Positions 45,517 through 55,293 of a stretch of DNA of 64,000 nt are shown here, one piece after another. The DNA comes from CAZSRX01 sp964609675 [NCBI: uncultured Bacteroidota bacterium] (GTDB taxonomy: Bacteria; CLD3; SB21). The stretch lies in contig CAZSRX010000017.1 in NCBI GenBank assembly GCA_964609675.1, positions 1 through 64,000 of the forward strand, written 5' to 3'. The notes beneath the pieces are model-generated. The model made no database searches. It was given only the letters and a program-made list of their open reading frames with translations, and was not told the DNA's origin. Numbering within the stretch: the stretch's first letter is position 1; every line of letters begins with the position of its first letter. The position numbers were made by a program, and so were the translations under genes.

Positions 45517-46647
45517 ATGGATGATTCAGAAAAGAAAATAAAAAATATTCTTTTTGTACTTCCCAATCTGCAGGGTGGAGGAGCTGAGCGGGTCGTACTG
45601 ACTATCTTGCGGTATCTAGATACTTCCAAATATTCGCTGACCCTGTTCCTATTTAAGAGGGAGGGAGTTTATTGGAATGAGATTCCTTCAAACGTAAGAG
45701 TCATTTGTGTTTTAGAAAGAGGACGTTTACGATTAAACCTGCACCGGATTTTCTTGCTTCTTTTGAAAGAAGCTAAATCACAAGACGTTCTTGTAGGAGG
45801 ATTGGAACTGATATCAAGCTATATGGTCTATTTGGCGGGCTGGCTTGTAAAAAAACCAGCGATCGGAATGGTTCATATTTCTTTACCTGATTATTTACAA
45901 AATGAAAGCCGGATAAGAAATTGGCTGGCTAAAAGATTTTATGCACGTATGAAACGATTGGTTTTCGTATCAAACGGCGCCGTTCAATCGATGAGAAAAT
46001 GGTTACCAGCAACGGATTACTCTTTCTGGTCGGTTATATATGATATGCTGGATACAAATGTTTATAAAGAAAATTCTGTATTACCAGAATGGACTAAACA
46101 AGCGTATCAAGCACCGGTGGTCATTGCCGTTGGAAGATTAGCCGAGCAAAAAGGGTTTGATTTATTGTTGATCGCTCATAAAAAATTAATCAATTTAGGT
46201 ATCAGACATAATCTCGTCATTCTTGGTGAAGGCCCGCAGCGAAACTTTCTGGAACAAAAAATTAGAGACCTCGATATAGCTGGAAGTGTGTTTTTACCAG
46301 GATTTGTTGACAATCCTATTCATTATATGAAAATGGCAAAAATATTTATTTTATCATCCCGTTATGAAGGATTTGGAATGGTCATCGTTGAAGCCATGAT
46401 TGCCGGATTGCCGGTAATAAGTACGGATTGTCGTTATGGTCCTGCTGAAATTTTGGATCATGGCAAATATGGTCTTCTGGTTCCTCCCGAAAATCCTGAT
46501 ACAATAGCCGAGGCTATTAAGAAACTGTTATTGGATAATGAATTATGCAATCACTTTATTGAATTAAACCAGGAAAGGGTATCAGATTTTTCTCCAGAAA
46601 GAATTATTCCGCAATGGGAACGGTTACTTGATGAGGTTACTTCATGA
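45517..46647 (+). CDS. Glycosyltransferase family 4
   Basis: A 376-residue GT-B enzyme. I chose the ATG at 45517 because the conserved start 'NILFVLPNLQGGGAERVV' follows directly; an in-frame TTG at 45481 overlaps the previous stop and is possible. The C-terminal domain has 'IAVGRLAEQKGFDLLLIAH' and the E-x7-E motif in 'SSRYEGFGMVIVEAMIAGLP'. It resembles N-acetylgalactosamine/galactose transferases of capsule loci, but donor and linkage are unproven. The next gene overlaps its stop by ATGA. Confidence 0.9.
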   Translation: MDDSEKKIKNILFVLPNLQGGGAERVVLTILRYLDTSKYSLTLFLFKREGVYWNEIPSNVRVICVLERGRLRLNLHRIFLLLLKEAKSQDVLVGGLELISSYMVYLAGWLVKKPAIGMVHISLPDYLQNESRIRNWLAKRFYARMKRLVFVSNGAVQSMRKWLPATDYSFWSVIYDMLDTNVYKENSVLPEWTKQAYQAPVVIAVGRLAEQKGFDLLLIAHKKLINLGIRHNLVILGEGPQRNFLEQKIRDLDIAGSVFLPGFVDNPIHYMKMAKIFILSSRYEGFGMVIVEAMIAGLPVISTDCRYGPAEILDHGKYGLLVPPENPDTIAEAIKKLLLDNELCNHFIELNQERVSDFSPERIIPQWERLLDEVTS

Positions 46648-47483
46648 AATTTTCATTGGTACTCGCGACTATCGGCCGTACGGAAGAATTGATACGTTTT
46701 CTGAAATCACTCAATGCTCAGACTTATCGAAACTTTGAATTGATCGTTATTGATCAGAATCCAGATAATCGTTTAACGACCATTTTGTCTCCTTTTTTGG
46801 GCATTTTTCCCGTTATACATATCAAATCTGAAAAAGGACTGTCCCGTGCTCGCAATGTCGGTTTGAAATACATTTCGGGAGACATCATTGCGTTTCCTGA
46901 TGATGACTGCTGGTATCCTCCTTCATTGCTGGAAAATGTAAAAGAAACGCTTGGGAAGAGGGCGGAAATTTCAGGAGTTACAGGCCGTAGCGCCGATGAA
47001 AATGGAATAACTTCTGCCGGACGCTGGGCCGATAAACCCGGATTGATTAAAATTACCGACGTGTTTACAAAAGGAATATCCTTTACCATTTTTGTAAAAA
47101 AATCCGTGATCGAAAAAATCGGTAATTTTGATGAAACATTGGGAGTTGGCGCCGGCACACCCTGGGGCTCCGGCGAAGAAACAGATTATTTAATTCGTGC
47201 GCTGAAAAAAGGCTTTCAGTTCTACTACGACCCGGAAATCATTGTGCATCATCCCCAGCCAGTGGTGGTTTACGACAAAAAAAGCATTGAAAGAACATTC
47301 AACTACGGCAGAGGAATGGGAAAAGTTTTACGAAAACATCGTATGCCCTTATGGAATACGATCTATCTTGTTTTTGTCCGCCCCGTAGGAGGAATAATTA
47401 CCTCTCTCATTAACCTTAACTTTCCTAAAACCCTTTATCACTGGGCTGTTTTGCGTAGCAGAATAATGGGTTGGATCAAATAA
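46644..47483 (+). CDS. Glycosyltransferase family 2
   Basis: A 279-residue GT-A enzyme. 'KFSLVLATIGRTEELIRFLKS' opens the nucleotide-binding fold, 'DIIAFPDDDCWYPP' supplies the metal-binding acidic motif, and 'GSGEETDYLIRALKKGF' is the likely catalytic base region. A C-terminal extension with hydrophobic residues may bring it to the membrane. It overlaps the upstream GT4 gene by four bases (ATGA), so translation is probably coupled. Confidence 0.9.
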   Translation: MKFSLVLATIGRTEELIRFLKSLNAQTYRNFELIVIDQNPDNRLTTILSPFLGIFPVIHIKSEKGLSRARNVGLKYISGDIIAFPDDDCWYPPSLLENVKETLGKRAEISGVTGRSADENGITSAGRWADKPGLIKITDVFTKGISFTIFVKKSVIEKIGNFDETLGVGAGTPWGSGEETDYLIRALKKGFQFYYDPEIIVHHPQPVVVYDKKSIERTFNYGRGMGKVLRKHRMPLWNTIYLVFVRPVGGIITSLINLNFPKTLYHWAVLRSRIMGWIK

Positions 47484-47574
47484 ACGGATATGATTATAAG
47501 AAAAACATATCAACTTATAAGTTTCATAATAATCAATTGTTTTTATACACTCATTTAACACCACATTGCTTTAC

Positions 47575-48660
47575 ATGGCCACCATCTCAATCGATTTAAG
47601 AATGCTCTATTCTTCAGGCATTGGAACCTATTCACAAAATCTGGTTTCAACTATTATCAAAGAATATCCAGATATTCATTTCAATCTGTTAGGAAAAATT
47701 GAAGAATTAAACCGGTTTCCTGAATTTCATAATCATAATGTAAATTTAATAGATTGTCGCTCACCCATTTATTCAATATCAGAACAGATTGAACTTATAA
47801 AAAAAATACCGAAAAACACCACGCTTTTCTGGTCTCCTCATTATAATATCCCGATACGGTACCGGGAAAAACTTCTCGTTACGATCCACGATTTGTTTCA
47901 TTTAGCTATGCCGCAATACGTGGGCGGGTTACATAAAAGATTGTATGCGAACTTCATTTTCAAAACACTTCTGAGCAAAGCCGCCGCTATACTTTGTGTT
48001 TCAGATTTTACAAGAAGCGAAATACATCGTTTAGCGGGGCATGTTCGGCAACAAATTCATGTAATACATATTGGGGTTGCCGAAGCATGGTCACAAATAA
48101 AACCAATAAAGAATCCACATACAAAACCATTTTTACTCTTCGTCGGAAATGTCAAACCGCATAAAAATCTTAGAAGACTCATACAGGCTTTTAATTTAAT
48201 AAAAGATACGATAGACCATGATCTGGTGATTATTGGAAAAAAAGAGGGTTTTATTACCGGAGATGATTCTGTTTCTAAAATGGCACTGGAATTACGTAAT
48301 CGAGTTCATTTCACAGGATATATTGAAGACAATACCCTAAAGCAATATTTCGCACATGCAAACGCGTTAGTCTTTCCATCACTTTACGAAGGTTTTGGGT
48401 TACCTCCTCTTGAAGCTATGGCGTGCGGTTGTCCAGTCGTTGTTTCTAACGTCGCCAGTCTCCCCGAGGTATGTGGAGATGCCGCGCTTTATTGTGATCC
48501 AATGAATCCGCAAGATATTGCGGATAAAATTATTTTACTGCTGAATGATGATGCCCTTCGGAATAATCTGCGCAAAAAAGGGATTGAACAGGCAAGAAAA
48601 TTTACCTGGGAAAAATGCGCGGAGAAGACAATAGAGGTAATAAATAATCTTATAAATTGA
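47575..48660 (+). CDS. Glycosyltransferase family 4
   Basis: A 361-residue GT-B enzyme. The ATG at 47575 gives the expected start '[20 protein letters not shown]'; a TTG nine bases upstream is an alternative. The C-terminal domain has '[20 protein letters not shown]' and the E-x7-E motif in '[20 protein letters not shown]', typical of mannosyl/rhamnosyl transferases related to MtfB. It ends the plus-strand block and converges with the flippase gene across 35 bases. Confidence 0.9.
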   Translation: MATISIDLRMLYSSGIGTYSQNLVSTIIKEYPDIHFNLLGKIEELNRFPEFHNHNVNLIDCRSPIYSISEQIELIKKIPKNTTLFWSPHYNIPIRYREKLLVTIHDLFHLAMPQYVGGLHKRLYANFIFKTLLSKAAAILCVSDFTRSEIHRLAGHVRQQIHVIHIGVAEAWSQIKPIKNPHTKPFLLFVGNVKPHKNLRRLIQAFNLIKDTIDHDLVIIGKKEGFITGDDSVSKMALELRNRVHFTGYIEDNTLKQYFAHANALVFPSLYEGFGLPPLEAMACGCPVVVSNVASLPEVCGDAALYCDPMNPQDIADKIILLLNDDALRNNLRKKGIEQARKFTWEKCAEKTIEVINNLIN

Positions 48661-48695
48661 TTAAGTGTTTGAACGATCAATCATCCGAATTTCCT

Positions 48696-50246
48696 CTATG
48701 GTTTAATCGGTTTCTTCCAAAACTTACCTTTAAGCGCTTTTTTTGATTCTGATAATATGTAAAGTTGAATATCTATTTTTAATATATAACATAAGGTCCC
48801 ATAGATAATCCCTGTGAGGATAGCATATATCGATAAAAGACTGATTTGATGCAGGATTTCCGATTGGAAAATCATAAATGAAATATGTGATTTCACAAAA
48901 TAGATTATGACAGTAGATAAAAGTGATGATAGTACGATTTTACCGAGTCTCTTTAATAAATATTTCCTATCAATTTCAGGTACTATTCTTTTGATGCTCC
49001 ATAAAAAAACAATATTACCGATCATTATTGAAACTGATGAAGCCGCTGCAACTCCGTAATGCATGAAAAAAGGACTCAGCACTATATTCATTAATATATT
49101 CATGATGACGGAGATAATTATGATCGGCAATGTTTGTAGACTTTTTTTCCGGCTGTAAAATACATAAGTCAGATAAGTGCCCAATGGTCCGCCGACCAAT
49201 ACATAGATATAACATCGTATGGTATCGGCAACAACCGTTACATCTTGTGCTGTAAATTTTCCTCTTTTAAAAAGCGTCCAGACTACCGGTTCAGCGAAAA
49301 TAAATATGAATGCCGCAAGCGGAACTAATCCATATATCAGAATTTCAAATATTTTATAAAATATCTTTAAAAATTCACCAGAATTTTCTGCTTGATTTTG
49401 CCGCGACAACATAGGAAATGAAATCGAAATAACGGAGGAACTGATAATAACAATAAAAATCAAAGGATAATCAGCGTAGGTAAGATACGAAATGCTACCT
49501 ACATTAAGAAAAGAAGCAACAAAAATTCTAACCAGATAAACCAGTTCACTAAGGACATTACACAGTAAAAGAGGAGCGATTAACCGTATATAATCCAATA
49601 TAACACTCCAATTAAAGCGCTGAAACAAGTTAACGGAGAAATGATTTCGAACAAAAATAAAATAACTTATAATGGCCGTAATGAATAGCGAGGAAACCAA
49701 TGAAACGGGAACGCCATAAATTTCCAACCGTTGAATCAGGAAAAATAAAATGCCCAACGCTAGCAAGTGCCTTAATACGTTGATAAAACTTGATAACGTG
49801 AACCTGAAAAGATGTTCAAGAAGGCTGTTATTAAGACCGATGAAACTCAATAATAATACTGACGGCGATATTATTCTTAGTAAATCACTGGCAAGATTTG
49901 TGTTTTCCTCCGATAAGCCGGGGGCTATAAGTTGAATTAAAGGACGGGAAAGAAAAAAGAAATTAACGCTTAAGAAAGAAAATAACAAAAGTGAAAAACG
50001 AGAAATTTCTGCTACTACATGCCGTTTTGATTGTTCATCTTTGAACTCAAAAAGAAAAGGAATTAACGCATTATTTTGAATTCTCAATATGACATTATTG
50101 AACAGGTTGACAAAATTAATCACCACCATATAGGCATCCATTGAGGCGCTGGTACCAAAATGATAAGCCAATAATATCGACCATAAAAAACTTAGCATCG
50201 TCGTTATGATATTAAATACCGTAACGATTGCAGTTTTTTTAAACAT
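48696..50246 (-). CDS. MurJ/Wzx-type lipid-linked glycan flippase
   Basis: A 516-residue polytopic membrane protein with about 13-14 hydrophobic segments throughout. The start 'MFKKTAIVTVFNIITTMLSFLWSILLAYHFG' with 'SASMDAYMV' resembles the MurJ branch of the MOP superfamily. In this setting it should flip undecaprenyl-linked repeat units to the periplasm (Wzx role). A cell-wall lipid II role cannot be excluded from sequence alone. It is very AT-rich compared with the exporter genes upstream. Confidence 0.85.
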   Translation of the reverse strand: MFKKTAIVTVFNIITTMLSFLWSILLAYHFGTSASMDAYMVVINFVNLFNNVILRIQNNALIPFLFEFKDEQSKRHVVAEISRFSLLLFSFLSVNFFFLSRPLIQLIAPGLSEENTNLASDLLRIISPSVLLLSFIGLNNSLLEHLFRFTLSSFINVLRHLLALGILFFLIQRLEIYGVPVSLVSSLFITAIISYFIFVRNHFSVNLFQRFNWSVILDYIRLIAPLLLCNVLSELVYLVRIFVASFLNVGSISYLTYADYPLIFIVIISSSVISISFPMLSRQNQAENSGEFLKIFYKIFEILIYGLVPLAAFIFIFAEPVVWTLFKRGKFTAQDVTVVADTIRCYIYVLVGGPLGTYLTYVFYSRKKSLQTLPIIIISVIMNILMNIVLSPFFMHYGVAAASSVSIMIGNIVFLWSIKRIVPEIDRKYLLKRLGKIVLSSLLSTVIIYFVKSHISFMIFQSEILHQISLLSIYAILTGIIYGTLCYILKIDIQLYILSESKKALKGKFWKKPIKP

Positions 50247-50308
50247 CTGAAAACCTAACTAAAATACCGAGGCGTCTTATTGTAATTATTTATCGTTGCT
50301 GACAAACT

Positions 50309-51616
50309 CTATTTAGTAGTTGCAGCTGAAGTGAGCAAATAATTTTCTTCTTGATGGCCCATGCTATAGGATACTTTTGTCAGGTAAGCAATAAGCCAGA
50401 ATATGGGTTCCACTAAATATGAAAAATATAAGATTCCGAAGGTAAAAAATATTACATAGCAACTAACTGTCCATGCTTTAAACATTTTAAGAAGCGAATC
50501 TTCCGTATGGGTTTTAACGCCTTTCCGAATAACAATAAACGTCCAAACTAGATAAGCCAAAACGGCTAACATACCCGCTTCAGACCATATCATCAGAAAG
50601 GTATTATGAACAACGATCACTTTATTGCCTTTAGGCAAAGCCCGGGCCAAGGGTGGTTGGTATTTTTTATTGTACGCTTCTTCAAAGTTATCGTAGCCTA
50701 TGCCAAAAACCAAATTATCCTTTATTACTTTGATTGCGCCGATAAGCAGAAGGGTACGATTAAGATTGGAATAGTCGATAAACAGGCTTTTTTCTTTTTT
50801 AAAGCGTTCCCCTTGTTTTAGAAAAGTAAATCCCAGATAGCTGATGCCCAGCGCGGCTATAATAACGTAAATGATTGTCCGTTTTCGTTTTACATAAAAC
50901 AGAAATGCCGTTACCAATCCTACCGGCAGAATTAACATCCCCGAACGGGAATAAGAAAGATAAAACGGAATAATGGACGAAACGATAAAGCCAATAAGAT
51001 AATATATTTGCCATTTTTTCAAATGTGCGCGATAAAAAAACAACAGGCATACGCATAATAGGTTTACACATACAAAATACCGTGCAAATATATTGGGATC
51101 CCAGAAAATTGATGTCATGCGGCCCTGAGATTGCTTGAAAAAAGTCATGATCCCCATAGCCAGTTGCACATACGCCACAATAATAACTAGGGTGCCGACA
51201 AAAATTAATGTTTTAAAAAAAACTACAATGTGTTTTTTTTCAAACCGGACATTCGATAAAAAAACAAAAAAACAACTGGAAAAAAAAACGATTAACATTT
51301 TAAGACCAAATATACGATTGTCATACGGATTATTAAAACATGACACGATTATAAATAGTAACAAAATGAACAGCGGAATATTGTCTGGCCTGAGAAAAAG
51401 GCGTCTGACGATACCCGTATAATGATTGACCAAATGTCCCGATAAAATCGTTATCATGGCTACACAAAGAAGTATTATCCATGTAAATGATTTGGTGATA
51501 TTTACGGCGTCAACGTCAATCCATTCCGTCAAGGGAGCGACAAATACCATCGCCGCCATTAAGACGGGGAGATTGATTCTCTCCATCAATAAGGCTGTTC
51601 GGGTAAAGAATTTCAT
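50309..51616 (-). CDS. O-antigen ligase/polymerase family protein (Wzy-like)
   Basis: A 435-residue membrane protein with about 11-12 hydrophobic segments and a large periplasmic loop containing 'FGIGYDNFEEAYNKKYQPP' and 'VVHNTFLMIWSEAGMLA', the H-N-x-F/Y pattern of the Wzy_C/O-antigen ligase superfamily. In a locus with Wzx, Wzz and Wza components it most likely polymerises repeat units. It overlaps the Wzz stop by ATGA. WaaL-type ligation is the other possibility. Confidence 0.85.
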   Translation of the reverse strand: MKFFTRTALLMERINLPVLMAAMVFVAPLTEWIDVDAVNITKSFTWIILLCVAMITILSGHLVNHYTGIVRRLFLRPDNIPLFILLLFIIVSCFNNPYDNRIFGLKMLIVFFSSCFFVFLSNVRFEKKHIVVFFKTLIFVGTLVIIVAYVQLAMGIMTFFKQSQGRMTSIFWDPNIFARYFVCVNLLCVCLLFFYRAHLKKWQIYYLIGFIVSSIIPFYLSYSRSGMLILPVGLVTAFLFYVKRKRTIIYVIIAALGISYLGFTFLKQGERFKKEKSLFIDYSNLNRTLLLIGAIKVIKDNLVFGIGYDNFEEAYNKKYQPPLARALPKGNKVIVVHNTFLMIWSEAGMLAVLAYLVWTFIVIRKGVKTHTEDSLLKMFKAWTVSCYVIFFTFGILYFSYLVEPIFWLIAYLTKVSYSMGHQEENYLLTSAATTK

Positions 51617-52797
51617 GACCGGCTTTTTAATACCCGTTTAATGTTGGCCTTAATTTCAGATATTTTTACGGAATTGGTTTCATCGGTTTTCAAACCGCGG
51701 GTGTATTCCAAAAAAATAATCAGCAGCACCGTAAAGGCCACCGACAACAGCATGACCACAATAACAATGATAATGCGTTTGGGATAAACTTTTTTATCCG
51801 GCGGCGAAGCGTAATCCAGCACCTGAACATCCGGTACGTCTTTGATGACAGCGATTTTAGCCAATTCATATTGCGGAATCAGAAATTCCTGTATTTTATA
51901 GTTAATCTCCAGGTCCTTTTTCAGCCGCAAATATTGAAAGGCGAGATCATTGATGTTTTTTTTGGGTATATAAAATTTATCCGCTGAAAATCCGGAATTG
52001 ATCTTTTCAAATTGTTTTTTCAATTCATGTATGATGGCGCGCTGGGCAATGGTCTTAGGATGATTTTCGCCTAATTCGTTTTTTAACAAATTGTACTGCA
52101 CTTCATTTTCGACAATTTTTACCTGCAGTTCAGACATTGCCATGAGTGTCAATTTGGACTGTTCTTCGATGAGCACGATATCATGGTTAACCTGAAAATG
52201 CTTCAGGGAATCTTCCAGTAACTGGATTTTATCGAGAGCTTCGAAATACCGTTTTTCGATGAAGTTTTTCTGAGATAGCGCCAGCGAAACGGAAAGTTCC
52301 TTATTGATTTCAATCATCAGCCTGACGATGTAATTGGTTATCTCAGCGGCTAACTCCGGACTGTCGGGATACTTGAAGTATACCGTCAGGAAACCAACTT
52401 CTTCATCGATATCGGTAGTCATATTCTCGTGATATTCTTTTAGGCAATCTTCATAGTACCGGGTTTTGTAAAGGGTCATCAAATTATATTTACTGATGAC
52501 ACTGTCGGCTACCCGGCGGCTTTCGATGATTGTTTGGTATCGGAACAGATTGGTTAACTGCCCGCCCATGCCCAGCCCGGAAAGATCAAAACCGGCCAGT
52601 TTACTTAGTGAAATGCCCGGAGTGGCGCTCGGTGCGGGTAATATGGTTGATTTGCCTAAATAAATCTTGGGGGTAACAAACACATATATTAAGGCTCCAA
52701 TGGTTATAATCAACGGGATGTAAATCATCAGCTTTATACGTTTGCTGATTATTAATAGGACATCCAGCAAACTAAACTGTTTAGCGTCATAGCTCAT
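51613..52797 (-). CDS. Wzz-like chain-length determinant
   Basis: A 394-residue inner-membrane protein with the polysaccharide co-polymerase plan: a transmembrane helix near each end (about 22-45 and 345-370) and a long periplasmic helical region in between. The N-terminal segment 'FSLLDVLLIISKRIKLMIY' and the pre-helix 'PPDKKVYPKR' fit the Wzz family. There is no C-terminal tyrosine-kinase domain and no separate kinase gene in the window. It lies between the exporter and Wzy and should set chain length. Confidence 0.9.
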   Translation of the reverse strand: MSYDAKQFSLLDVLLIISKRIKLMIYIPLIITIGALIYVFVTPKIYLGKSTILPAPSATPGISLSKLAGFDLSGLGMGGQLTNLFRYQTIIESRRVADSVISKYNLMTLYKTRYYEDCLKEYHENMTTDIDEEVGFLTVYFKYPDSPELAAEITNYIVRLMIEINKELSVSLALSQKNFIEKRYFEALDKIQLLEDSLKHFQVNHDIVLIEEQSKLTLMAMSELQVKIVENEVQYNLLKNELGENHPKTIAQRAIIHELKKQFEKINSGFSADKFYIPKKNINDLAFQYLRLKKDLEINYKIQEFLIPQYELAKIAVIKDVPDVQVLDYASPPDKKVYPKRIIIVIVVMLLSVAFTVLLIIFLEYTRGLKTDETNSVKISEIKANIKRVLKSRS

Positions 52798-52827
52798 AAA
52801 TTTTTCTTATTCAGTGAGTAATTATTT

Positions 52828-54513
52828 TTATTTCACGGTATAATAAATCAAAATAATCGTAGCGGTAATGGAGGCCAGTTGGCCAACCATCGCCACGGTT
52901 TCCCGGAAAATTCTCCAACCGTCCACGGGTTCTTTCTCAGGGATGAAAATTACGTCGCCGTCCTCAATCGGGATTTTTTTACTGGCATCGATCCAGCTTT
53001 GGGAGGAGGGACGGATGATACGGGTGTCGCCTTTTTTGGCCCGCGTCGAATAACCGCCGGCTTTTTCAATGTAATAGGTAAAGTTTTCGCCATCCACAAT
53101 ATCAATGATGCCGGGAGCGATCACCCCGCCGACCACGCGGACAGTCCGTTTTTTTCGGCCGACTTCGATGACATCCCGGTCTTTTAAGAAAACATCATAC
53201 TTCGGATCGGGTTTCCCGGCGGAAAACAGTTTTGTGAAATCGGTCTGTACCGTGGGATAATACTGGCGTGACTTGGCCTTAAAGTAGGCTTTCTCGATAT
53301 CATTCATATCCATCACCGGTGTCTGCAGAAGACGTTCATACTCAAGGTCCCGGCCTTCGTATTTGATGTCGCGGTAAATGATGATATTATCCAGCGAAAC
53401 ATCCCGGGTGAAGCCGCCGGCCATGGCGACGACATCGCTTAACTTGGTCCGGTTATCTACAATCGGATAGACGCCCGGATACCGGATCTCCCCGCGGATG
53501 GTGACATTATGTTTTTCCTGAAACTGCGGTATAAGCTTGAAAAGCACGCGGTCGTTGGGTTGGAGTATAATATTTACGGTGGAGTCCTGACTATGCCGGA
53601 TCACCTGGCGGTAATCGGTTTTAATATACTGATAGGTCCGGCCGGTATCGCTCTGAAAGCGGGTGATTTCTACCAGCGTCGAATCGATGCCGAACTGCAG
53701 GCCGCCAGCTACCTTGACGAGTTCGGATAAGGGCTCGTTTTTTACGTACTCATATTTTCCGGGCAATTGCACGCCGCCGTGAATGTACACCCATGAATAG
53801 ACCGGCGGCACGTAGATGACGTCGCCGTCCATCAGTACAGGATCATATTGCAGATCTCCGGCGTTACTGCGTTTGATGAGATCAGCGAGCAGAACCGTAT
53901 CCGGTTTCCGGTAAACGACAATGTTCCGCAGCGAAGCCATGTTGGAATCGATGATGCCGCCGGCCATCTTCACGGCGTCCGAAACGCGGTCTACCGCCGT
54001 GACCACAAACGAGCCGGTGCTCAGTGTCAATCCCGTCACGTTGACGCGAAACGAACGCACCGAAACTAAACTGACGGATACATCCGCGGCGGTATATACT
54101 TTTTTCATTTCACCGATAATCCTGGCTTTAGCGCCGGTTAGCGTCAACCCCCGGACATCGATTTCCTTGACGGTCGGTATCAGAATCATCCCTTCGGGGG
54201 AGACCCGCGCAGGAAAGGATTCGTTGACCTGTCCCCATATCGAAATTAAAAGCTGGTCGCCGGGCCCCATAAGATACCGCTCGGGATCGATGACCGATTC
54301 CAGCGCTTCTTTATTTAATACGGTTTGTACGACGGATTTGCTTTTGCTCAGATCCTGCAACGTTTCGTCTTTTTCGTCCGTCTTTTTCTTTTTCAGGTAC
54401 CGCTCATACCGCGTGCGGTCAAGCTGGGCCGCGGCATTCGGCGGATCCGCATAAAAAAAAGTTAGTACTACAACGAGCGTTATGTACGCATACAGAGTCT
54501 TATAGTTCTTCAA
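52828..54513 (-). CDS. Wza-like SLBB polysaccharide export protein
   Basis: A 561-residue exported protein. A signal sequence (about 1-29) is followed by a charged helical region, the Poly_export domain ('YLMGPGDQLLISIWGQ', about 80-170) and several SLBB repeats (about 170-520, e.g. 'VYIHGGVQLPGKYEY', 'VTIRGEIRYPGVYPI'), ending in a hydrophobic segment (about 535-558) that may anchor it. Longer than E. coli Wza, it resembles the multi-SLBB exporters of FCB bacteria. It should form the periplasmic/outer-membrane exit channel together with Wzz. Confidence 0.92.
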   Translation of the reverse strand: MKNYKTLYAYITLVVVLTFFYADPPNAAAQLDRTRYERYLKKKKTDEKDETLQDLSKSKSVVQTVLNKEALESVIDPERYLMGPGDQLLISIWGQVNESFPARVSPEGMILIPTVKEIDVRGLTLTGAKARIIGEMKKVYTAADVSVSLVSVRSFRVNVTGLTLSTGSFVVTAVDRVSDAVKMAGGIIDSNMASLRNIVVYRKPDTVLLADLIKRSNAGDLQYDPVLMDGDVIYVPPVYSWVYIHGGVQLPGKYEYVKNEPLSELVKVAGGLQFGIDSTLVEITRFQSDTGRTYQYIKTDYRQVIRHSQDSTVNIILQPNDRVLFKLIPQFQEKHNVTIRGEIRYPGVYPIVDNRTKLSDVVAMAGGFTRDVSLDNIIIYRDIKYEGRDLEYERLLQTPVMDMNDIEKAYFKAKSRQYYPTVQTDFTKLFSAGKPDPKYDVFLKDRDVIEVGRKKRTVRVVGGVIAPGIIDIVDGENFTYYIEKAGGYSTRAKKGDTRIIRPSSQSWIDASKKIPIEDGDVIFIPEKEPVDGWRIFRETVAMVGQLASITATIILIYYTVK

Positions 54514-54544
54514 TTCCAGAATCCCTTTCAGCTGGTTTTGGCTT

Positions 54545-54560
54545 ATCCGCTTCGGCGGAT
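54545..54560. repeat. Tight hairpin between exporter and nucleotidyltransferase genes
   Basis: A perfect 6-base stem (ATCCGC/GCGGAT) around TTCG on the plus strand, in the 63-base intergenic gap. No T tract follows in the direction of the genes, so it is not a standard terminator; it may affect mRNA processing. Confidence 0.4.
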
Positions 54561-54576
54561 GTAAAAAATGTTTGTG

Positions 54577-55293
54577 CTACAGGTTCTTTAAAAATAGACT
54601 TTTATTTTTTTCAAAAATTTCATTGGCCTCGCTGTAATCTTCCAGAACGCCGATATCCAGCCATTGGCCGCCGAACGGTTTCACCACGGCTGGTGTATTC
54701 CTTTGGATCAGGTCCAGCATGAGATGATCAAAGCCATAGAATTGATTTTCCGGAATCACATCCAGTATCGATTTATGGGCGGCGTAAACCCCCATGCTGA
54801 CGTCAAATGCATAGACCGGTTTTTCCTTAAAGGCCGTCAGGCGTCCCTGTTCATCGGTTTCCAGCACGCCGTACTGACTGATGTATTTACGCCGGTAGGA
54901 ACTGATAGTGAAAATATTTTTGCGGTTCAGGTGAAATTCCATGAATTCCCGGTAATTCAGGTCGGTCAGCACGTCGCCGTTCATGATTAAAAAATTATCG
55001 GGTAAATCGCGGATGAGTTTCAGCGGTCCCATGGTGCTCAGCGGCTGATCTTCCAGCGAATAGTCGATGGTTATCCCCCATTTAGATCCGTTGCCGAAGA
55101 AGGCCATAATCAGCTCCACCTGATGATTGACGGCCATAGTGATATGATTAAATCCGTAATGAATCAACTGACGGATGACGATTTCGAGGATCGCGTAATC
55201 GCCGATGGGCATCAGTGGTTTCGGCAGGACAACGGTAAACGGCCGCAAGCGCGTGCCTTTGCCGCCGGCGAGTATGACCGCCCGTTTAGACAT
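54577..55293 (-). CDS. Sugar-phosphate nucleotidyltransferase
   Basis: A 238-residue enzyme that activates a sugar-1-phosphate with an NTP. The signature 'AVILAGGKGTRLRPFTVVLPKPLMPIG' is complete, followed by 'FLIMNGDVLTDLNY' with the catalytic Asp and a C-terminal 'GGQWLDIGVLEDYSEANEIF'. It lacks the left-handed helix domain of larger relatives. The start at 55293 overlaps the end of the dehydratase gene by eight bases, which points to coupled production of a specific activated sugar. It resembles CDP/GDP-sugar synthases of legionaminate-type loci, but the base and sugar cannot be assigned. Confidence 0.88.
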   Translation of the reverse strand: MSKRAVILAGGKGTRLRPFTVVLPKPLMPIGDYAILEIVIRQLIHYGFNHITMAVNHQVELIMAFFGNGSKWGITIDYSLEDQPLSTMGPLKLIRDLPDNFLIMNGDVLTDLNYREFMEFHLNRKNIFTISSYRRKYISQYGVLETDEQGRLTAFKEKPVYAFDVSMGVYAAHKSILDVIPENQFYGFDHLMLDLIQRNTPAVVKPFGGQWLDIGVLEDYSEANEIFEKNKSLFLKNL

